Shown here: piece after piece, positions 53,416 through 60,679 of the stretch
Position numbering within the stretch: position 1 is the first letter of the stretch
Layout of the letters: each line of letters starts with the position of its first letter
Translations under genes and position numbers: made by a program
The notes under the pieces: generated by a model
What the model was told of the DNA's origin: nothing
What the model saw: only the letters and a program-made list of their open reading frames with translations
The model's database searches: none
NCBI GenBank assembly: GCA_014695295.1
Contig: JACJNY010000025.1
Span: 124,001-188,000, forward strand
Length of the DNA: 64,000 nucleotides
From: Microcoleus sp. FACHB-61
GTDB lineage: Bacteria; Cyanobacteriota; Cyanobacteriia; Cyanobacteriales; Microcoleaceae
Direction of reading: 5' to 3'

Positions 53416-54093
53416 ATGAATGACGTACAAGGCGAGCAAGGTTTTTCTATCTACAGGCTGCGTTGGATTGGCTACGGTCTATTAATCCTGTCTATATTAG
53501 ATACGATTGCAGTTCTTATACCAGCAAATTTTGGCAATCGCGTCTGGGAATTGCAGACGATTGGGGCTGTAGTGGAACGGGTGCCAGTTCCTCTTCTGGC
53601 AATGGCGCTGATATTTTTTGGAGAAGGGTACGACCGCAGAGGTTTGGAAGACCTTTTTTTGAAGGTTTTGTCTTGGGTTTGTCTGGTGCTAGGTCTGGTT
53701 TTTCTGTTGATGCTGCCTTTGGGAATTTTTGGCACTATCTACGTCAACAACCAAAACAACCAGCAAATTACTACTCAAGCAAACCAACAATTAGCTCAGT
53801 TGCAGCAGGTGGAAGAACGGCTGAATAAGGGTACTCCTGAAGATTTAAGGAATTTGGCGGGGGAACTTACGCGTTTGGGGGTACAAGCGGATGCGCAAAA
53901 CCCACAGCAATTGAAGGAGCAAATTCTTTCGAGAATTACTCCGGCTAAGGAACGGTTACAAACGCAAAGTGCTGCGGTTCAGCAAAGTCAGCGCTTGGGG
54001 TTATTTAAAAATGCTATTAAGTGGCTGCTGGGCGCGCTGATTTCTAGTGTTTTGTTTTTTACACTGTGGCGCGGTACTGATTGGGCTCGCTAG
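53416..54093 (+). CDS. HpsJ-like membrane protein, 225 aa
   Basis: Three TM helices at ~14-35, ~52-70 and ~80-105 precede a Gln-rich helical region (~110-195: QQLAQLQQVEERL, EQILSRITPAKERLQTQ), and a final TM helix lies at ~200-218. The N-terminal pattern (RLRWIGYGLL, NRVWELQTIGAVVERVPVPLL) matches HpsJ-type proteins linked to hormogonium polysaccharide and often found near cyanoexosortase A. By inference it is part of a polysaccharide secretion apparatus or its regulation. The 180-bp gap with a heptamer array leaves cotranscription with the exosortase genes open. Confidence 0.8.
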   Translation: MNDVQGEQGFSIYRLRWIGYGLLILSILDTIAVLIPANFGNRVWELQTIGAVVERVPVPLLAMALIFFGEGYDRRGLEDLFLKVLSWVCLVLGLVFLLMLPLGIFGTIYVNNQNNQQITTQANQQLAQLQQVEERLNKGTPEDLRNLAGELTRLGVQADAQNPQQLKEQILSRITPAKERLQTQSAAVQQSQRLGLFKNAIKWLLGALISSVLFFTLWRGTDWAR

Positions 54094-54132
54094 TAGTTTT
54101 GAGTTTTGAGTTGAGAGTTTTGACTGGGTAAG

Positions 54133-54189
54133 GGGCGCAATGCGCACCCGGAGAGTCTTGTTGAGGATTAAGGTGCGCATTGCGCACCC
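54133..54189. terminator. Two GGTGCGCA palindromes between convergent genes
   Basis: GGGCGCAATGCGCACC (about 54133-54148) and GGTGCGCATTGCGCACC (about 54172-54188) are each palindromic and are also complementary to each other. Same family as 45779-45827, again between convergent stops. Confidence 0.5.
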
Positions 54190-54210
54190 TAAAATCTCAA
54201 ATCTCAAATC

Positions 54211-54858
54211 TCAAATCTCAAATCGATTGATGGTATTTTCTAGTTTGTCGGCAATCCCTTCAACCCAGTTTTCATCTTGTTTTGTGTAGCTGCGGGGCGC
54301 GTTAGCACCTAAGATTAAAACGCCTTGGCTGCCGATAGGTTGACAGATAACTCCTTGAGTATTTTCTGGCAAATAGTCAAATTCAATTCGCCCGGGATAA
54401 ATATTGAGATTTACTAAATAAACTGGTTTGTTTTTGTCGAGCACTCGCTGCAAAATCGGCCCTGGTTTGACTTCGGGATTGATGCCTAAAATACCGCGGC
54501 GCAATAAAACTTTTCCCTGATACACAATTACGATCGACCTTGTGGCCGTATTTGTCAACAGCAAACGCGACGCCCAAGCTAATTCTATTTTTACGGCATC
54601 CGGCAAATCCGGCGCAAATTCAAAACCTTCTTCGCCGATAAGTTTTACGGAATCGGGCGATCGCGCTTGCACCTGCTGCCACAGCAAACCTGTTAAAATC
54701 AGCAAAGCGCTGATAATTACTCCCAAAGCGTCCGATCGAGCTTGAGAATCTGTGATTTGCTCTGTCAGCAAGCGGTTGACCATTAGCAGCGTACCTGCTA
54801 AACCTCCTGCAACTAAGGGCAATTGCCGCAAAACTTTATTGGGATCAGATTTAGTCAT
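54211..54858 (-). CDS. Cofactor assembly of complex C subunit B (CCB2/CCB4-like), 215 aa
   Basis: Two N-terminal TM helices (~12-28 and ~44-60) and a soluble domain with GEEGFEFAPDLPDAVKIELAW and NPEVKPGPILQRVLD. CCB proteins attach heme ci covalently to cytochrome b6 of the b6f complex. Both ends lie in heptamer arrays: the ATG is one unit of TAATGAC (54855-54893, complement), and the last residues Phe-Glu-Ile and the TGA stop come from ATTTGAG units (54192-54223). The length still fits the family, so the gene is probably functional. It lies downstream of rpaB on the same strand. Confidence 0.85.
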   Translation of the reverse strand: MTKSDPNKVLRQLPLVAGGLAGTLLMVNRLLTEQITDSQARSDALGVIISALLILTGLLWQQVQARSPDSVKLIGEEGFEFAPDLPDAVKIELAWASRLLLTNTATRSIVIVYQGKVLLRRGILGINPEVKPGPILQRVLDKNKPVYLVNLNIYPGRIEFDYLPENTQGVICQPIGSQGVLILGANAPRSYTKQDENWVEGIADKLENTINRFEI

Positions 54859-54952
54859 TAGTCATTAGTCATTAGTCATTAGTCATTAGTCATAGGTAAT
54901 TGGTAGTTGGTAATTTAACTAATGCCAACTGCCAACTGCCAACTGCCAACTG
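54853..54952. repeat. Heptamer arrays filling the rpaB-CCB spacer
   Basis: TTAGTCA repeated five to six times (54851-54892), a degenerate GGTAATT patch, then GCCAACT repeated four times (54924-54951). The arrays occupy essentially the whole intergenic gap. Confidence 0.9.
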
Positions 54953-54955
54953 ACT

Positions 54956-55687
54956 TTATCCTACTTCTCCTATTTCGACAATTCGCTGGAAGAGATAGCC
55001 GGTGCCGCGGGCGGTAAGAATTAATTCGGGATTGCTGGGGTCGTCTTCCAACTTTGCCCTAAGCCGCGAGATGTGAACGTCCACTACGCGGGTGTCTACG
55101 TGGCGTTCTGGCGTGTATCCCCACACTTCCTGCAAAATTTCCGATCGCGAAAAAGGCTCTCCAGAACGGCTGACAAGCAGTTCTAACAGGCTGAATTCCA
55201 TGCCCGTGAGCCGAATTCGTTCGTCGCCTTTGTAAACTTGGCGCTTGTTGGTGTCAATCCTAATATTGGTGACGTGGATGACTCCGGAGCTGGGAATGCC
55301 CGATGCTCCGTTTTTGTCAACCCTCCGCAGTACCGAACGGATGCGGGCTTCGAGTTCTTTGGGAGAGAAAGGTTTGACGACGTAATCGTCGGCGCCCAAT
55401 TCTAAACCGGTGATGCGATCGGCTACGTCTCCCAAAGCGGTTAGCATGATGATGGGCACGTCTGACTCTTTACGCAACTCCTGACAGACGCCGTAACCGT
55501 CTAGCTTCGGCATCATAACGTCCAAAACCACTAAGTCGGGTTCGGTGTTGCGAAATGTTTCGAGAGCTTCTTCGCCGTCAGCAGCGGTGACGACATCGTA
55601 GCCAATCATGGAAAGGCGAGTCTCCAGAATGCGGCGGATACTGGCTTCGTCATCGACTACCAGAATTTTTTCTTTATGGTTTTCCAA
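54956..55687 (-). CDS. rpaB: RpaB, OmpR-family response regulator, 243 aa
   Basis: Receiver (VVDDEAS, Asp56 in VVLDVMMPK, Thr in MLTALGD, Lys in VVKPFSP) and winged-helix output domain (LTGMEFSLLELLVSRSGEPF, VDVHISRLRAKLE). RpaB is the essential NblS-linked regulator of high-light and photosystem genes in cyanobacteria. The start is taken as TTG 55687 (MENHKEKILVVDDE) because AAGGAG is then 11 nt upstream and the phospho-Asp is residue 56, as in known RpaB. The in-frame GTG 55699 would overlap the AAGGAG. Divergent from radA, an arrangement I recall as common. Confidence 0.95.
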   Translation of the reverse strand: MENHKEKILVVDDEASIRRILETRLSMIGYDVVTAADGEEALETFRNTEPDLVVLDVMMPKLDGYGVCQELRKESDVPIIMLTALGDVADRITGLELGADDYVVKPFSPKELEARIRSVLRRVDKNGASGIPSSGVIHVTNIRIDTNKRQVYKGDERIRLTGMEFSLLELLVSRSGEPFSRSEILQEVWGYTPERHVDTRVVDVHISRLRAKLEDDPSNPELILTARGTGYLFQRIVEIGEVG

Positions 55688-55850
55688 GTTACCGAGCACT
55701 CCTTAAGTTACATTTCAGATAATGTTAATTTTTTGTACCCTATCATAGAGGACACAAATTGAATCATGGGCGGCGATCGGTCTGAAAGCTTGATAATTGC
55801 TTTAAATCAGACTTTTCTAAATTTTTAGGGTGACTATTTATCATAAAACA

Positions 55851-57407
55851 ATGCCTAAGCCTCGAATACAATATATTTGTCGGGAATGCGGGTATGATTC
55901 ACCACAATATTTTGGCAGGTGTCCTAGCTGTCAGAAGTGGGATTCTTTTGACGAGCAGTTAGAACAACCTACTGCTGCTGTGTCGCGGGCTGGTTTAACT
56001 GGGGTGACAACTAAGACAGTGGGCGGTTCGCCCCCTGATAAGTCGAAGGGTCAACCAAGGGTATCTTTCAGATTATCGCAGATTTCCGACCAAACTCAGT
56101 CTCGCTGGCCTTCTGGTTACGGGGAGCTCGATCGAGTTTTGGGAGGCGGGATTGTTCCCGGATCGCTGGTGTTGATTGGCGGGGAACCGGGAATCGGGAA
56201 ATCGACGCTGCTGTTGCAGGTGGCGAATATGTTGGCCCGCAAGGATCGGATACTGTATGTCAGTGCGGAGGAGTCCGGCCAGCAAGTGAAGTTGCGATCG
56301 CAGCGTTTGGGTGTAGCTAATCCGGTTGATTTGTCAAGCAACGGCGGGCATAAATCCGAGCGCAACGGGGAAGCTAAAACGGATTCCGAGGACAATTCAG
56401 CGGAGAATTTCTATTTGCTTCCCGAGACGGATTTAGAAGTTGTTTTGCGGGAGTTGGAAGCGCTGAAACCGAATGTGGCGGTGATTGACAGCATCCAAAC
56501 TATTTATTTTGCTAGTTTAACATCGGCTCCGGGTTCGGTGGCTCAGGTGCGGGAATGTACATCTGCTTTGATGCAGGTTGCGAAAAGGGAAAATATTACT
56601 TTATTTATTGTCGGTCACGTTACGAAAGATGGAGCTTTGGCGGGGCCGAGGGTTTTGGAACATTTGGTAGATACTGTACTGTATTTTGAGGGCGATCGCT
56701 TTGCTTCTCATCGGCTTTTGCGATCGATGAAAAACCGTTTTGGCGCGACTCACGAAATCGGCGTTTTTGAAATGGTAGCCCACGGTTTGCGAGAAGTAGA
56801 TAATCCGTCGGAGTTGTTTTTAGGGAATAGAGATGAATTTTCTCCCGGTACTTCGACGACTGTTACTTGCGAAGGAACTCGACCGATTTTAGTGGAAATT
56901 CAGGCGTTAGTCAGCCCTGCGAGTTTTGGTTCGCCGCGCCGCACTACTACTGGTGTGGACAATGCTAGATTGCAGCAAATTTTAGCTGTTTTGGAGAAAA
57001 GGGTGGGGATTCCTTTATCTAAATTAGATGTGATTTTGGCGACAGTGGGCGGGTTGAAGGTGGACGAACCGGCGGCGGATTTGGCAGTTGCGATCGCCGT
57101 TGTGGCCAGTTTTCGCGATCGGGTGGTTGATGCGCGCACTGTTTTGCTTGGGGAAGTGGGTTTGGGGGGACAGGTGCGGCCGGTTTCGCAATTAGAGTTG
57201 CGGCTGAGGGAGGCGGCGAAATTGGGTTTTAAAAGGGCAATTATTCCGAGGAATCAACCGGTACCAGAGTTAGGGATGGAGATTATTCCGGTGGCGAAGG
57301 TAATTGATGCAATTATTGCGGCGATTCCGGCTACTCCGGCTCAGTTGCAGTCTGTTGATATGGAGTTGCAGTCTGTTGATTTGGATGAAGAGGATTTGTT
57401 TAATTGA
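55851..57407 (+). CDS. radA: DNA repair protein RadA (Sms), 518 aa
   Basis: N-terminal C4 zinc finger (CRECGYDSPQYFGRCPSC), RecA-like ATPase with Walker A GGEPGIGKSTLL, the RadA-specific KNRFGATHEIG motif, and a C-terminal Lon-like domain (VGGLKVDEPAADLAVAIA, LGEVGLGGQVRPV). RadA processes recombination intermediates by branch migration. ATG 55851 (MPKPRIQYICREC) is preferred. GTG 55830 would add 7 residues with no usable ribosome-binding site. A ~30-residue polar insertion (~160-195, SSNGGHKSERNGEAK) lies within the ATPase and is probably a surface loop. Confidence 0.96.
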   Translation: MPKPRIQYICRECGYDSPQYFGRCPSCQKWDSFDEQLEQPTAAVSRAGLTGVTTKTVGGSPPDKSKGQPRVSFRLSQISDQTQSRWPSGYGELDRVLGGGIVPGSLVLIGGEPGIGKSTLLLQVANMLARKDRILYVSAEESGQQVKLRSQRLGVANPVDLSSNGGHKSERNGEAKTDSEDNSAENFYLLPETDLEVVLRELEALKPNVAVIDSIQTIYFASLTSAPGSVAQVRECTSALMQVAKRENITLFIVGHVTKDGALAGPRVLEHLVDTVLYFEGDRFASHRLLRSMKNRFGATHEIGVFEMVAHGLREVDNPSELFLGNRDEFSPGTSTTVTCEGTRPILVEIQALVSPASFGSPRRTTTGVDNARLQQILAVLEKRVGIPLSKLDVILATVGGLKVDEPAADLAVAIAVVASFRDRVVDARTVLLGEVGLGGQVRPVSQLELRLREAAKLGFKRAIIPRNQPVPELGMEIIPVAKVIDAIIAAIPATPAQLQSVDMELQSVDLDEEDLFN

Positions 57408-57454
57408 GATAGAATGGTGATGTTGGCATTTGATAGTAATGAAGCACTAATTTT

Positions 57455-57685
57455 ATGTATCAAGTAGACATTGGTGAGGCAAAAGAAAAGCTTCTGGAAT
57501 TAACCGCAGCGGCGATGAGAGGCGAAGAAGTGGCGATTACTCAAGATAACCAGCCTGTTGTAAAATTGGTAGTAATTCCCAAACAAGCTAAACCCAATAG
57601 GCAAGCAGGAAGTGCCAAAGGAATGGTTTGGATGTCCGATGATTGTGACGAACCGCTAGAAGAGTTTAAGGAGTACATGGAATGA
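57455..57685 (+). CDS. Phd/YefM-family antitoxin, 76 aa
   Basis: MYQVDIGEAKEKLLELTAAAMRGEEVAITQDNQPVVKLV is the Phd/YefM DNA-binding fold. The C-terminal half (MSDDCDEPLEEFKEYME) would neutralise the toxin. It overlaps the downstream PIN toxin gene by 4 nt (ATGA), typical of coupled toxin-antitoxin pairs. Expected to autorepress its operon. It begins 47 bp after radA and might be partly read through from it. Confidence 0.92.
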   Translation: MYQVDIGEAKEKLLELTAAAMRGEEVAITQDNQPVVKLVVIPKQAKPNRQAGSAKGMVWMSDDCDEPLEEFKEYME

Positions 57686-58074
57686 GGTTGTTGTTGGACA
57701 CTCATGCCTTTATTTGGTATACGACAGACAGTTCGAGACTCACCGCAACAGGGCGATCGCTAATTGACAACGGAGAGAACGATATTCTCCTCAGTACAGC
57801 TAGCGTCTGGGAAATGGCGATAAAACATAGTATAGGTCGGCTAAATTTTAGTATGCCTTTTATGGAGTTTATCAAGCAGCAGCTCGCAGTTAATAGAATT
57901 GATATACTGGAAATAACTTTCGACCACATTGAGTTTGTGGCTTCACTGCCTTTGCATCACCGTGACCCATTTGACAGGCTGATAATTGCACAATCTATGG
58001 CGGAACAGATACCGATTTTGAGCGTTGATGCTATTTTTGATGCTTATGCGCGCGGGTGTGGTGAATTAAATTAG
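57682..58074 (+). CDS. PIN-domain toxin (VapC-type), 130 aa
   Basis: PIN nuclease acidic residues are visible: Asp6 (LLLDTHAFIW), Glu in SVWEMAIK and Asp in HRDPFDRLIIAQ, with a further Asp in LSVDAIFDAY. VapC-type PIN toxins cleave RNA, often tRNA or rRNA. All key residues are intact, so the toxin looks active. The target is unknown. Second gene of a Phd-PIN module, followed 22 nt later by a HicB gene. Confidence 0.93.
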   Translation: MRLLLDTHAFIWYTTDSSRLTATGRSLIDNGENDILLSTASVWEMAIKHSIGRLNFSMPFMEFIKQQLAVNRIDILEITFDHIEFVASLPLHHRDPFDRLIIAQSMAEQIPILSVDAIFDAYARGCGELN

Positions 58075-58095
58075 TGGAAAAATAAAGAGGCGAAG

Positions 58096-58320
58096 ATGAA
58101 ACAATTTAGAATCATCATTGAAAAACATTCCGATGGTTATGTAGCCCATCCACTTGGTATCAAAGGTGCCGTAGTTGGTAAAGGTGACACTTATGAAGAA
58201 GCCTTAGCTGATGTCAAGTCAGCTATTCGCTGCTACATCGAAGTATTTGGCAAAGAAACAATGGAAAACGAATCACCTGTGAGCGAGACTTTTTTAGTAG
58301 AAGCAGAGGTGGCTATTTAA
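58096..58320 (+). CDS. hicB: HicB-family antitoxin, 74 aa
   Basis: The partial RNase-H-like fold of HicB is seen in FRIIIEKHSDGYVAHPLGIKG and DTYEEALADVKSAIRCYIE. This short type lacks a fused HTH domain. GAGG lies 8 nt before ATG. The stop overlaps the start of hicA as TAATG. HicB would sequester the HicA RNase, but the cognate hicA here carries a nonsense codon, so the antitoxin may be an orphan or act against HicA from another locus. Confidence 0.9.
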   Translation: MKQFRIIIEKHSDGYVAHPLGIKGAVVGKGDTYEEALADVKSAIRCYIEVFGKETMENESPVSETFLVEAEVAI

Positions 58321-58559
58321 TGTCAAAGTTTCCTGTCGATGCTTCTAAAAGACGAGTCATCAGAACATTTCAGTTGTTGGGTTTTCGGATTATTAGAGAA
58401 CGCGAACATATTGTCATGGTGCGATAGAATCAGGATGGCACGGAGACTCCGTTAGTAATGCCTAACCACGAGCAAATAAAATCAGGGATACTGAGAGCAA
58501 TTTGTACTCTGGTGGGAATTTCTAGAGAGGAATTTTTAATAGCTTATGCACAAAGTTGA
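58320..58559 (+). pseudogene. hicA: hicA toxin gene with in-frame amber codon
   Basis: From ATG 58320, the frame encodes MSKFPVDASKRRVIRTFQLL...EREHIVMVR, then TAG at 58425-58427, and continues in the same frame as NQDGTETPLVMPNHEQIK...GISREEFLIAYAQS to TGA 58557-58559. The two parts join without a frameshift into a complete 79-codon HicA, including the double-stranded-RNA-binding-like fold and the catalytic His (EREHIVM). A CAG-to-TAG change is the simplest explanation. The truncated 35-residue product should be inactive. It overlaps hicB by 1 nt, as an intact module would. Confidence 0.9.
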
Positions 58560-58638
58560 GTGCAGATGCTATCTACGATAATACTTGAAATATGTCAAAT
58601 TAGAGATTGCCTTTTTTGAGGTGCGTTTTCAATCAAAC

Positions 58639-59496
58639 ATGAAAAAATCAAAAAGACGTAAAAATCAGTGGTCAAATGAACTAAAAGATATCATTCAAGG
58701 CGCATCGGGCGGCTTTTTATTCGGAATTCCCATGCTTTATACAAAGAATATTTGGTGGATTGGTTCGCATACTAAACCAGCGGAAATGTTGCTCGCGATT
58801 GTAACTACTTTTATCGCCGTTTTGTTGCTGACTCGCACTGAAGGTTTTCGCAAAACTAAGGATATCCGTTGGCTAGATGCTGCAATCGATACCGTAGAAG
58901 CAATCGCCATCGGCATTGTCTGCGCGGCTTTTGTCCTGTTTTTGCTCAGGGAAATTACGCCGGAGACTCCGCTGCAAGAAACTTTGGGGAAAATCATCTT
59001 TGAAGGCCTGCCGTTTGCATTGGGAGTAGCCCTGGCAAACGGTTTCTTGAGCGGCGGCGATCACTATCAAAGTTCAGACAGTGAACAGGAACCTACCATC
59101 AATGCTACTTTAGCAGATATCGGCGCTACCTTAATTGGTACTACGATAATTGCTTTCAATATCGCGCCAACAGAGGAAGTTCCCATGCTAGCCGCTGCTA
59201 TTTCGCCGCCTTGGCAGTTGGCAATTATGGCGGCTTCGCTGCTAATTTCCTACGGTATTGTATTCGCAGCAGGGTTTACCGATCAAACAAAACGCCAGCA
59301 GCAGCAGGGGATTTTTCAGCGTCCCCTCAGCGAAACTGTCATGGCGTATTTAGTGTCGCTGGCGGCTTCTGCATTTATGATGTTTTTCTTCCACAAACTC
59401 AGTTTTGACGACCCGTGGTCGATTTGGTTGAGCTATACCTTAGTATTGGGATTGCCGGCGACTATTGGCGGCGCGGCGGGGAGGTTGGCGGTATGA
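58639..59496 (+). CDS. TIGR02587-family membrane protein, 285 aa
   Basis: About seven TM helices with a conserved look (GGFLFGIPMLYTKNIWWIG, EGLPFALGVALANGFLSGG, GATLIGTTIIAFNIAPTEE). It matches the TIGR02587 family of integral membrane proteins, which is paired with TIGR02588. The function is unknown. ATG 58639 (MKKSKRRKNQW) is chosen; the frame is open 18 codons upstream without conservation. The stop overlaps the next ATG (ATGA), so the pair is translationally coupled. Confidence 0.85.
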   Translation: MKKSKRRKNQWSNELKDIIQGASGGFLFGIPMLYTKNIWWIGSHTKPAEMLLAIVTTFIAVLLLTRTEGFRKTKDIRWLDAAIDTVEAIAIGIVCAAFVLFLLREITPETPLQETLGKIIFEGLPFALGVALANGFLSGGDHYQSSDSEQEPTINATLADIGATLIGTTIIAFNIAPTEEVPMLAAAISPPWQLAIMAASLLISYGIVFAAGFTDQTKRQQQQGIFQRPLSETVMAYLVSLAASAFMMFFFHKLSFDDPWSIWLSYTLVLGLPATIGGAAGRLAV

Positions 59497-59897
59497 CGGA
59501 AAGTAATAACGAACAGCAGCAAAAAAGAACTTTTGCTGAATGGGTGACATTTGCGATCGCCTCCTTCATCCTCGCCACTCTAGTCGGACTGGTACTCTAC
59601 AACTGGGTGACAAAAAAACAGGAACCTCCAGTTATTTCTGTCACTCGCAACGCGCCAATTCGCGAAACTCAAGGGCACTTTTACGTGCCGTTTACAGTTA
59701 CTAACACGGGCGGGGAAGCGGCAGCATCAGTGCAAATTATTGCCGAATTGCGCGTCAATGGCGAAGTCTTGGAATCCGGCGACCAACAAATCGATTTTTT
59801 GTCAAGCGGCGAAACTCAAGAAGGAGCTTTTATTTTCAGCCGCGACCCCAGTCAAGGTCAATTGATTGTGCGATCGAGCAGTTATAAACTACCTTAA
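59493..59897 (+). CDS. TIGR02588-family protein, 134 aa
   Basis: A single TM helix (~16-38) is followed by an extracytoplasmic beta-rich domain (HFYVPFTVTNTGGEAAASVQI, NGEVLESGDQQIDFLSSGE), the pattern of TIGR02588. ATG 59493 overlaps the preceding stop by 4 nt. It probably forms a complex with the TIGR02587 protein. The function is unknown; the beta domain looks like an immunoglobulin-type fold (inference). Confidence 0.85.
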   Translation: MTESNNEQQQKRTFAEWVTFAIASFILATLVGLVLYNWVTKKQEPPVISVTRNAPIRETQGHFYVPFTVTNTGGEAAASVQIIAELRVNGEVLESGDQQIDFLSSGETQEGAFIFSRDPSQGQLIVRSSSYKLP

Positions 59898-59956
59898 CAA
59901 AGTTTTCAACTCTCGTGTCCGGTAAGTGTGACCCTAATAAAATTTTGTCGCTGGGT

Positions 59957-60013
59957 GGGGGCGGGTTTAAAAATACTTTGGTTATTAAGCAGAGATATAG
60001 GTGAACCCGCCCC
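59957..60013. repeat. GGGCGGGTT inverted repeat between convergent genes
   Basis: GGGGGCGGGTTTA (about 59957-59969) faces TGAACCCGCCCC (60002-60013). A related GTGAACCCGCCCCGA string occurs at 30140-30154 and GGGCGGGTTCAC near 14759. It may end transcription of both convergent genes. Confidence 0.5.
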
Positions 60014-60039
60014 GACCTCAATATTGTAGTGCGATCGAT

Positions 60040-60633
60040 CTACCGCTTCACGGCATTGTGTTCCCACTTCCAAACACAGCTAGAAATCAAATTCGTGCAG
60101 ATATGAGCCGTAATTGGCACTAACAAATTCCCAGTAGCTAAAACGCTGTAACCCAACAGCAATCCGACAGCCGTTGCCCAAACAGCATAAGGCCACTGAT
60201 CCATGCCTCCCAAGTGCAGAATGCCGAAACAAAAACTCGATAAAACTAAACCGGTAACATTCAATCCCAAAGCAGACAGCATCACGCCTCGAAATAGCAA
60301 TTCTTCGCTAAGTCCCGGCAGCAGTCCCAGCCAAATTAAATCCGGCCAAAACAAAGGTTTGAGCACTACTTCCAAGTAAACATCAGCACTCCGGCGATAA
60401 CCGGGCCAGAGGTGATAAACGATCGCACTGCCGCCTGTAATTGCCAGTCCGATCGCACATCCTTTAAGCAAGTCGATTCCTATCAATTTGACTGGCAAAA
60501 GCGATACCGATCCAAATAGCAACCACAATTTAGCTACCGCCAGCAACATAATTGCTGTCACGCCCATTGCTACTAAAACTTGGGTGCGCGTCAAGGGTTC
60601 AAGTTCAGGATTTTCGGGAAGTTTTTCTGGCAC
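60040..60633 (-). CDS. CPBP-family intramembrane metalloprotease, 197 aa
   Basis: Five to six TM helices. Motif 1 is Glu110-Glu111-x3-Arg115 in GLSEELLFRGVML, motif 2 is FGILHL, and a third His-containing motif is ITAHICTN. CPBP (CAAX/Abi) proteins include proteases and membrane scaffolds, such as the plant SCO4 type in photosystem biology. The substrate is unknown. Downstream of the DUF3326 gene, about 45 bp apart on the same strand. Confidence 0.92.
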   Translation of the reverse strand: MPEKLPENPELEPLTRTQVLVAMGVTAIMLLAVAKLWLLFGSVSLLPVKLIGIDLLKGCAIGLAITGGSAIVYHLWPGYRRSADVYLEVVLKPLFWPDLIWLGLLPGLSEELLFRGVMLSALGLNVTGLVLSSFCFGILHLGGMDQWPYAVWATAVGLLLGYSVLATGNLLVPITAHICTNLISSCVWKWEHNAVKR

Positions 60634-60679
60634 TTAATCACTTTTAGATTTGAGGTTTGAGATTTGAGATTTGTTGGGT

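Noticed and set aside
55707-55732. HLR1-like RpaB site upstream of rpaB
   Set aside because: Only one half-site (GTTACATT) is present; the second half at the required 4-nt spacing is missing.
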